A stretch of 64,000 bases of DNA from Streptomyces hygroscopicus subsp. hygroscopicus (GTDB lineage Bacteria > Actinomycetota > Actinomycetes > Streptomycetales > Streptomycetaceae): the NCBI RefSeq assembly GCF_030269125.1, contig NZ_BSSM01000001.1, positions 806,001 through 870,000 of the forward strand, given 5' to 3'. The notes beneath the pieces are model-generated. The model was not told the DNA's origin. It searched no databases and worked only from the letters and a program-made list of their open reading frames with translations. The position numbers and the translations under genes were made by a program. Shown here piece by piece: positions 44,686-53,460 of the stretch; positions within the stretch are counted from its first letter, which is position 1, and every line of letters starts with the position of its first letter.

Positions 44686-44880
44686 AGCGGGGGACGAGGG
44701 AGAGGACCGTCGCCGCCGCCTCCTGCCGGCCGTTGTCGGTGGCCGACGCGTGGCCGGGACCCGCGTTTCGTGGATTCCGGTGACCGCGTGCCCGTCGCGG
44801 GCCCGCGACTCGCAGGAGGCGTCGGCGAGGGACCGCGGGGCCGTCCGGTCCTTCTCTCCGGAGACGATCAGGAGGAGCCG
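44675..44880 (-). pseudogene. C-terminal relic of an alpha/beta hydrolase
   Basis: One minus-strand frame reads LLLIVSGEKDRTAPRSLADA, the catalytic-acid region of alpha/beta hydrolases. After about GIHET the frame shifts to GPGHASATDNGRQEAAATV and LSLVPRFTR-stop, which corresponds to the catalytic His region (GHSLTxDxG in relatives). The N-terminal two thirds with the nucleophile are absent. The adjacent AraC gene overlaps its 5' edge. Confidence 0.65.
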
Positions 44881-45887
44881 CGGTCGACGGCGGGCGTGCG
44901 AGGAGAGTCCACGGGGTTCGTGAACTCACGCGGGAGCGGGCGGGGGTCTGTCCGGGGGCGGACATCGCCGGGACCCCCGTCCATGGACACGGGAGGTGTG
45001 CTCGACCGGCGCCATTCCGTCGGCGACATCCCGTAGGCCCGCCGGAACGCGCGGCTGAAGTGCGCCGGGTTGACGAACCCCCAGCGGTGCGCCACGGCGG
45101 AGACGGACAGCCGTCCGCGGTGTACGAGTTCGCGCCGGCACTCCTCCAGGCGGCGCTGCCGGATCCAGCGGCCGAGGGTGGTGCCCTGGGTGGCGAAGAG
45201 CTGGTGGACGTGGCGCACCGAGACGAAGTGGGCGGCAGCGATCGTCCCGGGTGACAGGCCGGGGTCGGCCAGGTGGTCGTCGACGTACCGCCGGATGCGG
45301 GCGACCAGCGGGTCCGCGGGGCCGGACCCGGGACCGGCCGCGGAGTCGATGCTGCGCTCGGTCACGAGGGTGGCCAGCAGGTCGGCCGTATGGCTCGCCA
45401 GCCGTTCCGCGAGCCAGTCCGGGCACGGTCGTACGGTCGAGGCGAGGGAGCGGAGCATCGGGGACAGGAGCGCGGCCGCACCACCGTCCCGGGGCCGGAT
45501 CGGCACCGCGACGACGCGCCGCAGGTCGGTCGCGGACACCGCCAGCGCGCCCTGCGGCACTCTGAAGACGTGCATCCTGATCGGCCCCTCGTGCGCCAAC
45601 TCCCAGGGGCTGGCGGGATCGTTGAGGATCATGTCCCCCGGTGCCAGTTCGGCGCTGCGGTCGCCCTGGGTGAGGACCGTGGCTCCCGCGTCCTGCACGC
45701 TGAGCACGACCGTCCCCGGTGCCGGTGCGCCGTTCGGCCAGTTCGCCCCCGGGCCGGGCGCGCCGCTCGACCGCCCCGTCCCCGGCTCCGGTCCCGGCCG
45801 GGCCGTCCCCTGCGTGCCGCCGGGCTCCCGCACGAGGGTGGAGACCTGGAGGAACCCCAGACCCGAAGTGCGTACATCCGACACCAT
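44868..45887 (-). CDS. AraC-family transcriptional regulator
   Basis: About 339 aa. ATG at 45887 has GAAGGCGGGG 3-12 nt upstream. Residues 1-190 form an AraC_binding_2 (cupin-like) sensor, with PGDMILNDPASPWELAHEGP. The C-terminal HTH_18 domain (about 220-320) reads HFVSVRHVHQLFATQGTTLG then WGFVNPAHFSRAFRRAYGMS, the two helix-turn-helix units. It belongs to the group with an N-terminal domain like FeaR/NphR. It is divergent from the damaged LAL regulator gene at 46050, and one may have regulated the other. Confidence 0.88.
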   Translation of the reverse strand: MVSDVRTSGLGFLQVSTLVREPGGTQGTARPGPEPGTGRSSGAPGPGANWPNGAPAPGTVVLSVQDAGATVLTQGDRSAELAPGDMILNDPASPWELAHEGPIRMHVFRVPQGALAVSATDLRRVVAVPIRPRDGGAAALLSPMLRSLASTVRPCPDWLAERLASHTADLLATLVTERSIDSAAGPGSGPADPLVARIRRYVDDHLADPGLSPGTIAAAHFVSVRHVHQLFATQGTTLGRWIRQRRLEECRRELVHRGRLSVSAVAHRWGFVNPAHFSRAFRRAYGMSPTEWRRSSTPPVSMDGGPGDVRPRTDPRPLPREFTNPVDSPRTPAVDRGSS

Positions 45888-46049
45888 GTTCCCCGCCTTC
45901 ACGACCGTACCGGCTTTCACCTCCACCCTGCCGCGGCGCGGGGAGCCGCGAATCAGGGAAAGTCCCCAGTCGTCGGGTGCGCCACCCCGGGGACGGCGCG
46001 TTCGCTCGGCGGCGGAGGCGTGAAGACCGAGGTCCGCTAGGGTTCGATC

Positions 46050-48711
46050 ATGCTCTTGTACGATCGGGGGACCGAGCGGGCTGCCTTGGACGGCTTGCTC
46101 GGCAGGGCGCGCGAGGGCCTCAGCGGAGTCGTCGTCCTGCGCGGCGGTGCCGGCATCGGCAAGACGGCTCTGCTGGAGTACGCGGTCGCCCGCGCCTCCG
46201 GTTTCCGGGTCAGCCAGGTCGCCGGGGTCGAGGTGGAGCAGGAGCTCGGCTTCGCCGGCCTCCACCGTCTGCTGCTGCCCTTCCTGTCCCGCCGGGGGCG
46301 GCTGCCCGCGCCCCAGCGGGACGCGCTGGAAACGGCGTTCGGGATGAGCGAGGCGCCGCCCCCGGACCGGTTCCTCGTCGGGCTGGCCGCCCTGACCCTG
46401 CTCGCCGATGTCGCCGCCGAGCAGCCGCTGCTCATCGTCTGCGACGACGCCCAGTGGGTGGACCGGGAGTCGCTCGACGTCCTCGCGTTCGTCAGTCGCA
46501 GGCTGCACGCCGACGCCATCGTGATGCTGTTCGGCGTCCGGGAGGCCGACGTACCGCGCACCCCCTTCGGTGCCCTTCCCGAACTGGAGCTCGCCGGGCT
46601 GCCGGACCCGGACGCGCTGGCGCTGCTCACGGCGCGGGTGGACGGGGGGATCGACCGCGTCGTGGCACGGCGGATTCTCACCGAGACGGCCGGGAACCCG
46701 CTGGCCATCAGGGAGTTGGCCCGCTCGGTGGCGGCCGGAGAGCTGACCGAGGGCGAGCCGCTGCCCCTCGATCGCCGGGTCGAGGCCCGCTTCCTGGCCC
46801 AGGTGCGGGGGCTGCCGCCGCTCGTGCGCACCGTGCTGCTGACGGCCGCGGCCGACCCCACCGGGGACGCCGACCTGGTGCGTCGCGCCGTACAGCGGCT
46901 GCGGCCCGCCACCGACGACGAGCGAGCACGGCGGGTATCTCGCCCAGGCGGCCTTCCTGCAACGCGCCGCGGAACTCTCCCCGCAGGGCTTCACCCGTGA
47001 CGTACGGCTGCTCGCCGCCTGCGCGGCGGCGCTGACGGCCGGTGCGCCGTACCGGGCCGAGCAATTGCTGGAGTTGCTGTCGCCGGACCACGGGACCCCC
47101 CGGATCGACGCGCAGGCACGGCGGTTCCACGGACTGATCTCCGTGCTGCTCGGCCGGGACGACGCGGTGGACAGCCTCCTGGCGGCCGCGCGCATCCTGC
47201 TGGCGACGGACCCGCGGGCCGCCCACGACACGCTGCTGGAAGCCATCGACGCCGTGTGCGTGGCCGGGAACGCGGGGGCCGGCGCCGGGACACCCGCCGA
47301 GACCGCGGGGACGACCGGGAAGGCGCGGACCGGGGCGGATGCCCCCGCCGACGCCGTGGACGCGGCCGGACGCGCACGGGACCGGAACAGCACATCCGCC
47401 GACACCACCGACACGGCCCGGGGCGCGTCGGCCGGGGCCGGAGCATCCCTCGGTACCGGGCACGCGCGGGGCGGGGCCGGTGCCCTGGAGATCGCCCGCA
47501 GCGCGCTGGACGCGCCGCCGGTCCCGGGCGAGCCCGGCGTGGCGGACTTGTTGCTGGCCGGGCACGCGACGCTGATCGCCGTGGGCCATCCGGCCGCCGC
47601 GCCGATCCTGTGCGCCGCGCTCACCGCCATGCAGGCCGAGCGGGCCGAGTTCACGGACGCCGCCCGGTGGATCCTGCTGGGGATGATCGGCGCGATCGAG
47701 CTGTGGGACCTCGACACGCTCGGCGCCTGCGCCCGGCGGTACGCCGCCGCGGCACGCGGCCAGGGCGCGCTGCGGATGCTTCAGGTGGCGGCGCACGCCC
47801 TGGCGACCTGGGAGTTGTTCCGCGGGAACCTCTCCGCCGCCGAGGAGCACTTCGCCGAGTTCAAGGACGTCTCGGAGGCGACCGGCGCGGACCCCCGCCG
47901 CTCGCACCCCAGCGATGTCATGCTGCACGCGTGGCGGGGCGACGACGAGCGCACGCGCGCGGCGGTGGCGGCCCTGGTGGGACCCGACTCCGGTCGCGCG
48001 GGCGGCCTCCAGGTGCAACTGGCCCGTTCCTCACTGGCGTTGCTCGAACTCGGCCACTGCCACTACCGGGAGGCACAGGCGGCCGCGCAGGCCGTCTTCG
48101 AGCAGGACCCGCCGCACTTCGGCGGCCTCGCCCTCGCGGACCTGGTCGAGGCCGCCGTACGCAACGACGACCGCGACACGGCCGAGCGCGCGCTGGCCCG
48201 GCTCGCCGAGCGGGCGGTCGCGAGCGGCACACCCTGGGCGATGGGCCTGCTGGCCCGCGGCCGGGCCCTGCTGGCCGCCGACGCGGAGCCCCTGTTCGAA
48301 GAGGCCCTCGCCCACCTCGCCCCCGCGGGGCTGACCCCCGAGGTGGCGCGCACCCGCCTGCTGTACGGCGAGTGGCTGCGCCGCCGTCGCCGCCGGCAGG
48401 AGGCCAGGGAACAACTCCGGGCGGCGCACGAGCTGTTCGTCCGCATGGGCGCGGCGGCCTTCGCCGAGCGGGCGCGCCTGGAACTGACCGCGACGGGCGG
48501 TCGTACCCCCGCGCACGCCCCCGAGAGCGACCCCGGGCTCACCCCGCAGGAGGCACGGGTGGCCCGGCTGGCGGCCGAGGGGGCCACGAACCAGGAGATC
48601 GCGGCCGCGTTGTTCCTCAGCGCGAGCACGGTCGAGTACCACCTGGCGAAGGTCTTCCGGAAACTGGGCATCGGCTCGCGCCGCAGGCTCCGCGAGGTGC
48701 TGCCTCCGTGA
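46050..48711 (+). pseudogene. LuxR-family LAL regulator disrupted by an internal deletion
   Basis: The N-terminal frame (46050 to about 46920) encodes a STAND ATPase: Walker A GGAGIGKTALLEYAV and Walker B LLIVCDDAQWVD. The C-terminal frame (about 46923-48711) begins HGGYLAQAAFLQRAAELSP and ends in a LuxR helix-turn-helix (LTPQEARVARLAAEGATNQE, then STVEYHLAKVFRKLG). The segment that normally joins them, with RHPLVRSAVY and DRRAWHLAEA motifs (about 85 residues), is absent, and the halves are in different frames. Intact members are about 920-960 aa; this locus has room for 887. A 60-residue Ala/Gly/Thr-rich insert near 47270-47470 is also unusual. Confidence 0.85.
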
Positions 48712-48781
48712 CGGTGCCACGCCGGTGAGGCCGCGCGGAGTCGGCTCACGGCGAGCGACGGGTGACGCTCTCCGGGCCGGG

Positions 48782-49288
48782 TCAGGCCGCCAGCTGGACT
48801 TCGGTGCCCGGGGCGGCGCCCGGGTAGGCGTCGACGACCAGGTTGAGCTGGCGCTGCATGTACCAGATGTTCAGACCGAAGACGAAGGCCAGCCACATGC
48901 TCACGGCGGGGCTGCACGTCACCGGCAGGCCGGCCGCGCGCTGGGCGTTCGCGATGGCCTTGCCCGTGTTGTGGTACGAGACCAGCGGGGCGATCAGGGT
49001 CCAGCCCAGGAAGAACAGGACCAGCATGCTGCCCGCGGGGTTGAGGGTCTGGCGTCTGTCGAACTCCTGCAACTCCTTGTGGATCTTGTAGTACCACACC
49101 AGCTGGTAGATCCCGAGCGTGACGATCGGCAGGCCCAGCCACACGGCCACGGGCCCCCGGCGCTTCATCGCCAGACCCGGCAGGCGGGTCATGGCAGGGG
49201 CGCCGGCACCGGCACCGGGCACGACCGCTCCGCCGGTCGCGAACGGCGCGCTCGTGCCGGAATCGGTGGTGGGCTTGTTCTCGTCCAT
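48782..49288 (-). CDS. DUF4234-family membrane protein
   Basis: 168 aa from ATG 49288, with GAAGGAG 8 nt upstream. A Gly/Ala/Pro-rich N-terminal tail of about 45 residues precedes three hydrophobic segments: VAVWLGLPIVTLGIYQLVWYYKIH (the DUF4234 signature with YxxVWYYKxH), MLVLFFLGWTLIAPLVSYH and VSMWLAFVFGLNIWYMQ. Function unknown; the family is widespread in actinobacteria. It is convergent with the LAL locus. Confidence 0.85.
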   Translation of the reverse strand: MDENKPTTDSGTSAPFATGGAVVPGAGAGAPAMTRLPGLAMKRRGPVAVWLGLPIVTLGIYQLVWYYKIHKELQEFDRRQTLNPAGSMLVLFFLGWTLIAPLVSYHNTGKAIANAQRAAGLPVTCSPAVSMWLAFVFGLNIWYMQRQLNLVVDAYPGAAPGTEVQLAA

Positions 49289-49370
49289 GTGGTGGGCTCC
49301 TTCGGCTGGTTCGACGCTCCGACCGAGGAGCATGACAGCAAGTGAAGGATCTGTGAAGATAGTTGGCGGT

Positions 49371-49735
49371 TCAATGAAGAGTCGTCACGTCTTCGTGATC
49401 CAGAACCCGTCTCAGGTTGTGCTCCGCGATCGCCTTCATCAGCCTCGCGGTGCGGAAAGTCGCCGTCCAGGAGGCGCAGGGGGCCCTCGGTGAGGGAGCG
49501 GCGGTGGGCCAGCGCGCAGAAGGCGAGGCGGGGGTGGTCCAGGGCGGCTGGGAGAGCGGGGCGTGAGTGTCGGTCAGGCGGACGCGCAGGTAGGCGTGTT
49601 CCCATTCGGCGTCGAAGTACAGGGTGCCTTTATGTCGATCAGGACGGGGGCGCCCGAGGGGTCCACCAGGACGTGGTCGGGGCCCCGTTCGCCGTGGACG
49701 ACGCGGTGGGCGGCCCGGGGGCGGACCGCGGAGGC
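49371..49735 (-). pseudogene. C-terminal relic of an APH-type phosphotransferase
   Basis: Four consecutive frame segments read HRVVHGERGPDHVLVDPSG (catalytic loop, HGD in relatives) and APVLIDIK; then GTLYFDAEWEHAYLRVRL; then LAFCALAHRRSLTEGPLRLL and DGDFPHRE; then LMKAIAEHNLRRVLDH with the stop at 49371. Joined, they match the C-terminal half of Streptomyces aminoglycoside-phosphotransferase-family proteins. At least three frameshifts, plus loss of the N-terminal half, show that the gene is dead. Confidence 0.8.
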
Positions 49736-49840
49736 TTCTCGGTGGACGTCCGTATCGGTGGACGGGTCCGTCCGTGGGGACCTCCTCCCCGCCGATCGGT
49801 GCGGGCAGAGCGGCCCGGCGAGGCCCCAGCCCCACCCGCC

Positions 49841-49928
49841 GCGCCCTCGCGCCCTCGCGCCCTCGCGCCCTCGCGCCCTCGCGCCCTCGCGCCCTCGCGC
49901 CCTCGCGCCCTCGCGCCCTCGCGCCCTC
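49841..49928. repeat. Eleven tandem copies of GCGCCCTC
   Basis: The 8-bp unit GCGCCCTC is repeated 11 times without a mismatch (88 bp), in the non-coding stretch between the phosphotransferase relic and nagZ. Perfect short repeats of this kind change length by slippage. Confidence 0.95.
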
Positions 49929-50029
49929 GCGCCGACCATGCTCAGCCCATCCCCGTGCGCCTGCCCACCAGCCCCGAGCCACCCCCCGCCCCGCACCACC
50001 ACCAGCCCCGGTGCACCCCGTCCTCCCGC

Positions 50030-51517
50030 TCAGCCCGCCACGACCGCCTCCGCCGCCGCCACCCCGCATACCCGGGCGGCGCCGTACGTGGCGATGTGCA
50101 GGGCACCCCGCGGTGCCGCCTGGGGCAGGCCCATCTCCACGACGACGGTGTCGGGGCGGGCGGCGAGGAGGGTGTCGAGGGCGGAGCGCATCCAGGCGTG
50201 GCGGTGTTCGTCGCGGACGACGGCGACGATCCGGCGGTCACCCGCGGCGGCGAGGGCGAGGGTGCCCGCGTCCGTGCCGGTGAAGGAGCCGTCGGCGCTG
50301 CCGGGCACCAGGCGTCTCAGCTCGGCGGCCACGCCCCAGGGGGTCTGGTCACCGACGGCGATGTTGGGCTCGGGGATGAACCGGGCCACGTAGACAGGTC
50401 CGTTGACGGGAGCGGCGGCACCGGACCGGGTCACCCGCAGCGCCCGCCGGGCCGCTGTGAGGCCGATCTCCGGTGCCGGCTCCGTCCGTGCCGCGTCCTC
50501 GCGCGTGCCGGCCGTCCAGCGGGCCAGCTCGCGCACCCGGGCGGCCGCGTCGGCGAGCCGTTCCTCGGGCAGTTCGCCGGAGCGTACGGCGGCCACGAGC
50601 GCGTCGCGCAGGCCGAGAACCGTACCCTCGTCGCACAGTCCGCCGCCCACGCAGATGGCGTCGGCGCCGGCCGCGATGGCGAGGACCACGCCGTGCTCCA
50701 GGCCGTAGGTTCCGGAGATGGCGCGCATCTCCATGCCGTCGGTCACGATCAGCCCCTCGTAACCGAGTTCGCCGCGCAGCAAGTCGGTGAGGACGCGACG
50801 GGAGAGGGTGCCGGGGCGGTCGGGGTCGAGAGCCGGGACGAGGATGTGCGCGCTCATGACGGCCCGGCTGCCGGCGGCGATCGCCGCGCGGAAGGGCGGC
50901 AGTTCGCGCGTGAAGAGGGTCTCCGCGTCGACGTCGATGCGGGGTACGGCGTGGTGGGAGTCGATGTTGGTGTCGCCGTGGCCCGGGAAGTGCTTGGTGC
51001 AGGCGGCGACGCCGGTGGACTGCAGGCCCTCGACCCAGGCGGCGGTGTGCCGGGCGACGAGGTCGGTGGCGGCGCCGAAGGAGCGGACGCCGATGACGGG
51101 GTTGTCGGGGTTGGCGTTGACGTCGGCGGAGGGCGCCCAGTCGAAGTTGACGCCGCAGGCGGCCAGCCGGCGCCCCAGTTCGCGGGCGACGGCACGGGTC
51201 AGGTCGGCGTCGTCCACGGCGCCGAGGGCGTGGTTGCCGGGGAAGGCGGAGCCGGTGCGCACGTCCAGGCGGGTGACGTCGCCGCTCTCCTCGTCGATGG
51301 CGACCAGCAGATCGTCCCGCTCGGACCGCAACTGGGCGGTCAGCGCGGTCACCTGGGCCTCCGTGACGACGTTGCGGCCGAACAGGGCGACGGAGGCGAG
51401 GCCCTCACCGAGGCGGCGGCGCACCCAGTCGGGGGCGGTGGTGCCGTCGAAGCCCGGCTGGAGCACCGCGAGGGCGTCGCGGGTGAGGGTGTCAGGGCCG
51501 GTGGCGAGTGTGGTCAT
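50030..51517 (-). CDS. nagZ: GH3 beta-N-acetylhexosaminidase
   Basis: 495-aa cytoplasmic GH3 enzyme. The NagZ signature KHFPGHGDTNIDSHH (about residues 170-184) carries the general acid/base Asp-His dyad, and IVTDGMEMRAI (about 253-263) carries the catalytic Asp nucleophile. A C-terminal Rossmann-like domain of about 150 residues is present, as in Streptomyces family members. It releases GlcNAc from imported chitobiose or from cell-wall fragments. It is the last gene of the das-like operon, 6 nt after dasC, matching the gene called dasD in S. coelicolor. Confidence 0.92.
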   Translation of the reverse strand: MTTLATGPDTLTRDALAVLQPGFDGTTAPDWVRRRLGEGLASVALFGRNVVTEAQVTALTAQLRSERDDLLVAIDEESGDVTRLDVRTGSAFPGNHALGAVDDADLTRAVARELGRRLAACGVNFDWAPSADVNANPDNPVIGVRSFGAATDLVARHTAAWVEGLQSTGVAACTKHFPGHGDTNIDSHHAVPRIDVDAETLFTRELPPFRAAIAAGSRAVMSAHILVPALDPDRPGTLSRRVLTDLLRGELGYEGLIVTDGMEMRAISGTYGLEHGVVLAIAAGADAICVGGGLCDEGTVLGLRDALVAAVRSGELPEERLADAAARVRELARWTAGTREDAARTEPAPEIGLTAARRALRVTRSGAAAPVNGPVYVARFIPEPNIAVGDQTPWGVAAELRRLVPGSADGSFTGTDAGTLALAAAGDRRIVAVVRDEHRHAWMRSALDTLLAARPDTVVVEMGLPQAAPRGALHIATYGAARVCGVAAAEAVVAG

Positions 51518-51523
51518 CGGGCG

Positions 51524-52354
51524 TCATCCCTTCACGGCGCCGTCGGTCAGACCGCTGACAGCCTTGCGTTGCAGGAAGATGAAGAGGATCAGGATGGGCA
51601 GCGCGAACAGGGACGAGGCGGCCATGGTGGCGCCCCAGTCGTCGCCGAAGGCGGTCTGGAACTGGGACAGCCACAGCGGCAGGGTCTGCTTCTCGATGTC
51701 CTTGTTGAGGATCAGGACCAGCGGGAACTCGTTCCAGGCGGTGATGAACCCGAACAGCGAGGTCGCCATCAGGCCGGGCGCGAGCAGCGGGAAGATCACC
51801 TTGCGGAAGGCCTGGAAGCGGGTGCAGCCGTCGACCATCGCCGACTCCTCCAGCTCCTTGGGCACGGCGGCGATGTAGCCGCGCAGTGTCAGGACCGTGA
51901 GGGGCAGCACCATCATCGCGTAGAAGACGGTGAGCGGCACCAGGCTGTTCAGCATGTCGCCGTCGCGCACGATCATGTAGATGGCGATGATCATGACCTC
52001 CCAGGGGGCCATCTGCGCCAGCATGAAGGTGACGACGAACCCGCGCCGCCCCTTGAACCGCATCCGCGCGAGCGCGAAGGAGGCGAGCAGCGCGACGACG
52101 AGCGACAGCAGCACCGAACAGAGCGTCACCGTGACGGAGTTGCCGACCAGCGTCCAGAAGTGGTCGGCGTGCACCGCCTTGTCGAAGTGGTCGAAGGTGA
52201 GGTGGGTCGGGAACCACACCGGGTTCTCGGCGATGATGTCGCCGGTCGGTTTGAAGGCCGTGGCGAACATCCAGTAGACGGGGAACACGAAGCCGACGAA
52301 GAGGACGGCGGCGGTCGCGTTGGGCCAGATGCGGCCGAAGAGCGAGCGCTTCAC
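51524..52354 (-). CDS. Chitobiose-type ABC permease (DasC-like)
   Basis: 276-aa MalG-type permease with six membrane segments. The EAA loop is EESAMVDGCTRFQAFRKVIFP. The GTG start overlaps the dasB stop (GTGA), so translation is coupled. The C-terminus FLQRKAVSGLTDGAVKG is the typical MalG-family ending. With DasA and DasB homologues it would import N,N'-diacetylchitobiose, energised by the separately encoded MsiK. The substrate is inferred from the whole locus. Confidence 0.9.
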   Translation of the reverse strand: MKRSLFGRIWPNATAAVLFVGFVFPVYWMFATAFKPTGDIIAENPVWFPTHLTFDHFDKAVHADHFWTLVGNSVTVTLCSVLLSLVVALLASFALARMRFKGRRGFVVTFMLAQMAPWEVMIIAIYMIVRDGDMLNSLVPLTVFYAMMVLPLTVLTLRGYIAAVPKELEESAMVDGCTRFQAFRKVIFPLLAPGLMATSLFGFITAWNEFPLVLILNKDIEKQTLPLWLSQFQTAFGDDWGATMAASSLFALPILILFIFLQRKAVSGLTDGAVKG

Positions 52355-53349
52355 AGCTCGTCCTCCTCTTGCTTGAGCACCATGCGCAGGTAGTACGAGG
52401 TGATGACGAGCAGGACCAGGATGGTCAGGAAGGAGATCGCCGCGCCGACCCCGAAGTGCTGGTTGCCGACCCCCTCGACGTAGGCGTAGATCGGCAGGGT
52501 CTCGGTGAGGCGGTCGGGGCCGCCCTCGTTCATGGCGAAGACCTGCGGGAACGCCTTGAAGACCCAGATGACCTCGAGGAAGGTCGTGGAGTAGAGGAAG
52601 GGCCGCAGGAAGGGCAGGGTCACCGAGGTGAAACTCCGCCAGGCGCCGGCTCCGTCCAGGGCGGCGGCCTCGTACAGTTCCTTGGGGATGGTGGTCGTCG
52701 CGGCGTAGAGGTTGATCGCGACGAACGGGACCGACTGCCACACGATGAGCAGGACGATCACGGAGAAGGTGGAGAACTGGCCGCCCATCCAGTTGTAGTC
52801 GGCCATGGAGTGCCAGCCCAGCTTGTCCAGCACCCAGTTGACGACGCCGAAGCGCTGGGCGAACAGCCACTGGTAGACGGTGGTGGCCGCGATGTAGGGC
52901 ATGGCCCAGGCGAGGACGAGGCCCACCAGGAGGGTGAGGCGCGTCTTCTTGCCGAGGCGGGCCAGCAGCAGTCCGATCAGGGTGCCGATCACCATGATCA
53001 GGACGACGTTGGCGGCCGTGAGGAAGACCGAGCGCTCGACGACCTTCCGGAAGTCCGGACCGGTCAGGACCTGCTGGTAGTTGTGGAAGCCGTTCCACTC
53101 GGTGAGGTGCTGGATGAGCTGCCGCGGGTTGAGGTTCTGGAACGACAGCATGCCGTTCTTGACCAGCGGCCAGCCCAGCAGGACCAGTGTGGCCGCGAGC
53201 GCGGGCAGCAGGAGGAGATAGGGAGCGGCGGCGGGGCGGCCGGCCGGGGACCGGGAGGCCCGGTCCGCGCCGCGCGGCGGCGCCGGCACCCGGCCCTTGC
53301 GGACAGCGGGCCCCCCGGCCGTGTCCGTGCCTTCGGTCTGCACTGACAT
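52351..53349 (-). CDS. Chitobiose-type ABC permease (DasB-like)
   Basis: 332-aa MalF-type permease. A Pro/Arg-rich cytoplasmic tail of about 45 residues precedes six membrane segments. The EAA loop reads YEAAALDGAGAWRSFTSVTLP. It is the second gene of the operon, separated from dasA by a 111-nt spacer containing a strong hairpin, which would lower permease expression relative to the binding protein. Confidence 0.9.
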   Translation of the reverse strand: MSVQTEGTDTAGGPAVRKGRVPAPPRGADRASRSPAGRPAAAPYLLLLPALAATLVLLGWPLVKNGMLSFQNLNPRQLIQHLTEWNGFHNYQQVLTGPDFRKVVERSVFLTAANVVLIMVIGTLIGLLLARLGKKTRLTLLVGLVLAWAMPYIAATTVYQWLFAQRFGVVNWVLDKLGWHSMADYNWMGGQFSTFSVIVLLIVWQSVPFVAINLYAATTTIPKELYEAAALDGAGAWRSFTSVTLPFLRPFLYSTTFLEVIWVFKAFPQVFAMNEGGPDRLTETLPIYAYVEGVGNQHFGVGAAISFLTILVLLVITSYYLRMVLKQEEDEL

Positions 53350-53426
53350 GAGTCGTCATCTCTTCCGTGGCCGTACGGCATCCGTGTGCCCTGCGGGCGC
53401 CAGGGGACGCGCACGGCGCAGGTGAG

Positions 53427-53453
53427 CCGGGGGCGTCGTGGCGACGCCCCCGG
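53427..53453 (-). terminator. Attenuator hairpin between dasA and dasB
   Basis: CCGGGGGCGTCG-TGG-CGACGCCCCCGG, a perfect 12-bp stem with a 3-nt loop, 8 nt beyond the dasA stop. Partial termination here would favour binding-protein mRNA. Confidence 0.8.
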
Positions 53454-53460
53454 CGCGGGG

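Noticed and set aside
45888..47717. Upstream extension of the AraC frame across the LAL locus
   Set aside because: The extension is antisense to the LAL ATPase sequence and has Ser/Arg-rich composition; the ATG at 45887 has a good ribosome site.
49841..49928. Tandem array considered as CRISPR or as coding repeats
   Set aside because: The 8-bp units have no spacers, and the Pro/Ser/Arg repeats in translation are not part of any real gene.
50403..53346. Long plus-strand frames opposite nagZ and the permease genes
   Set aside because: They are shadows of conserved genes and carry no recognisable domain.
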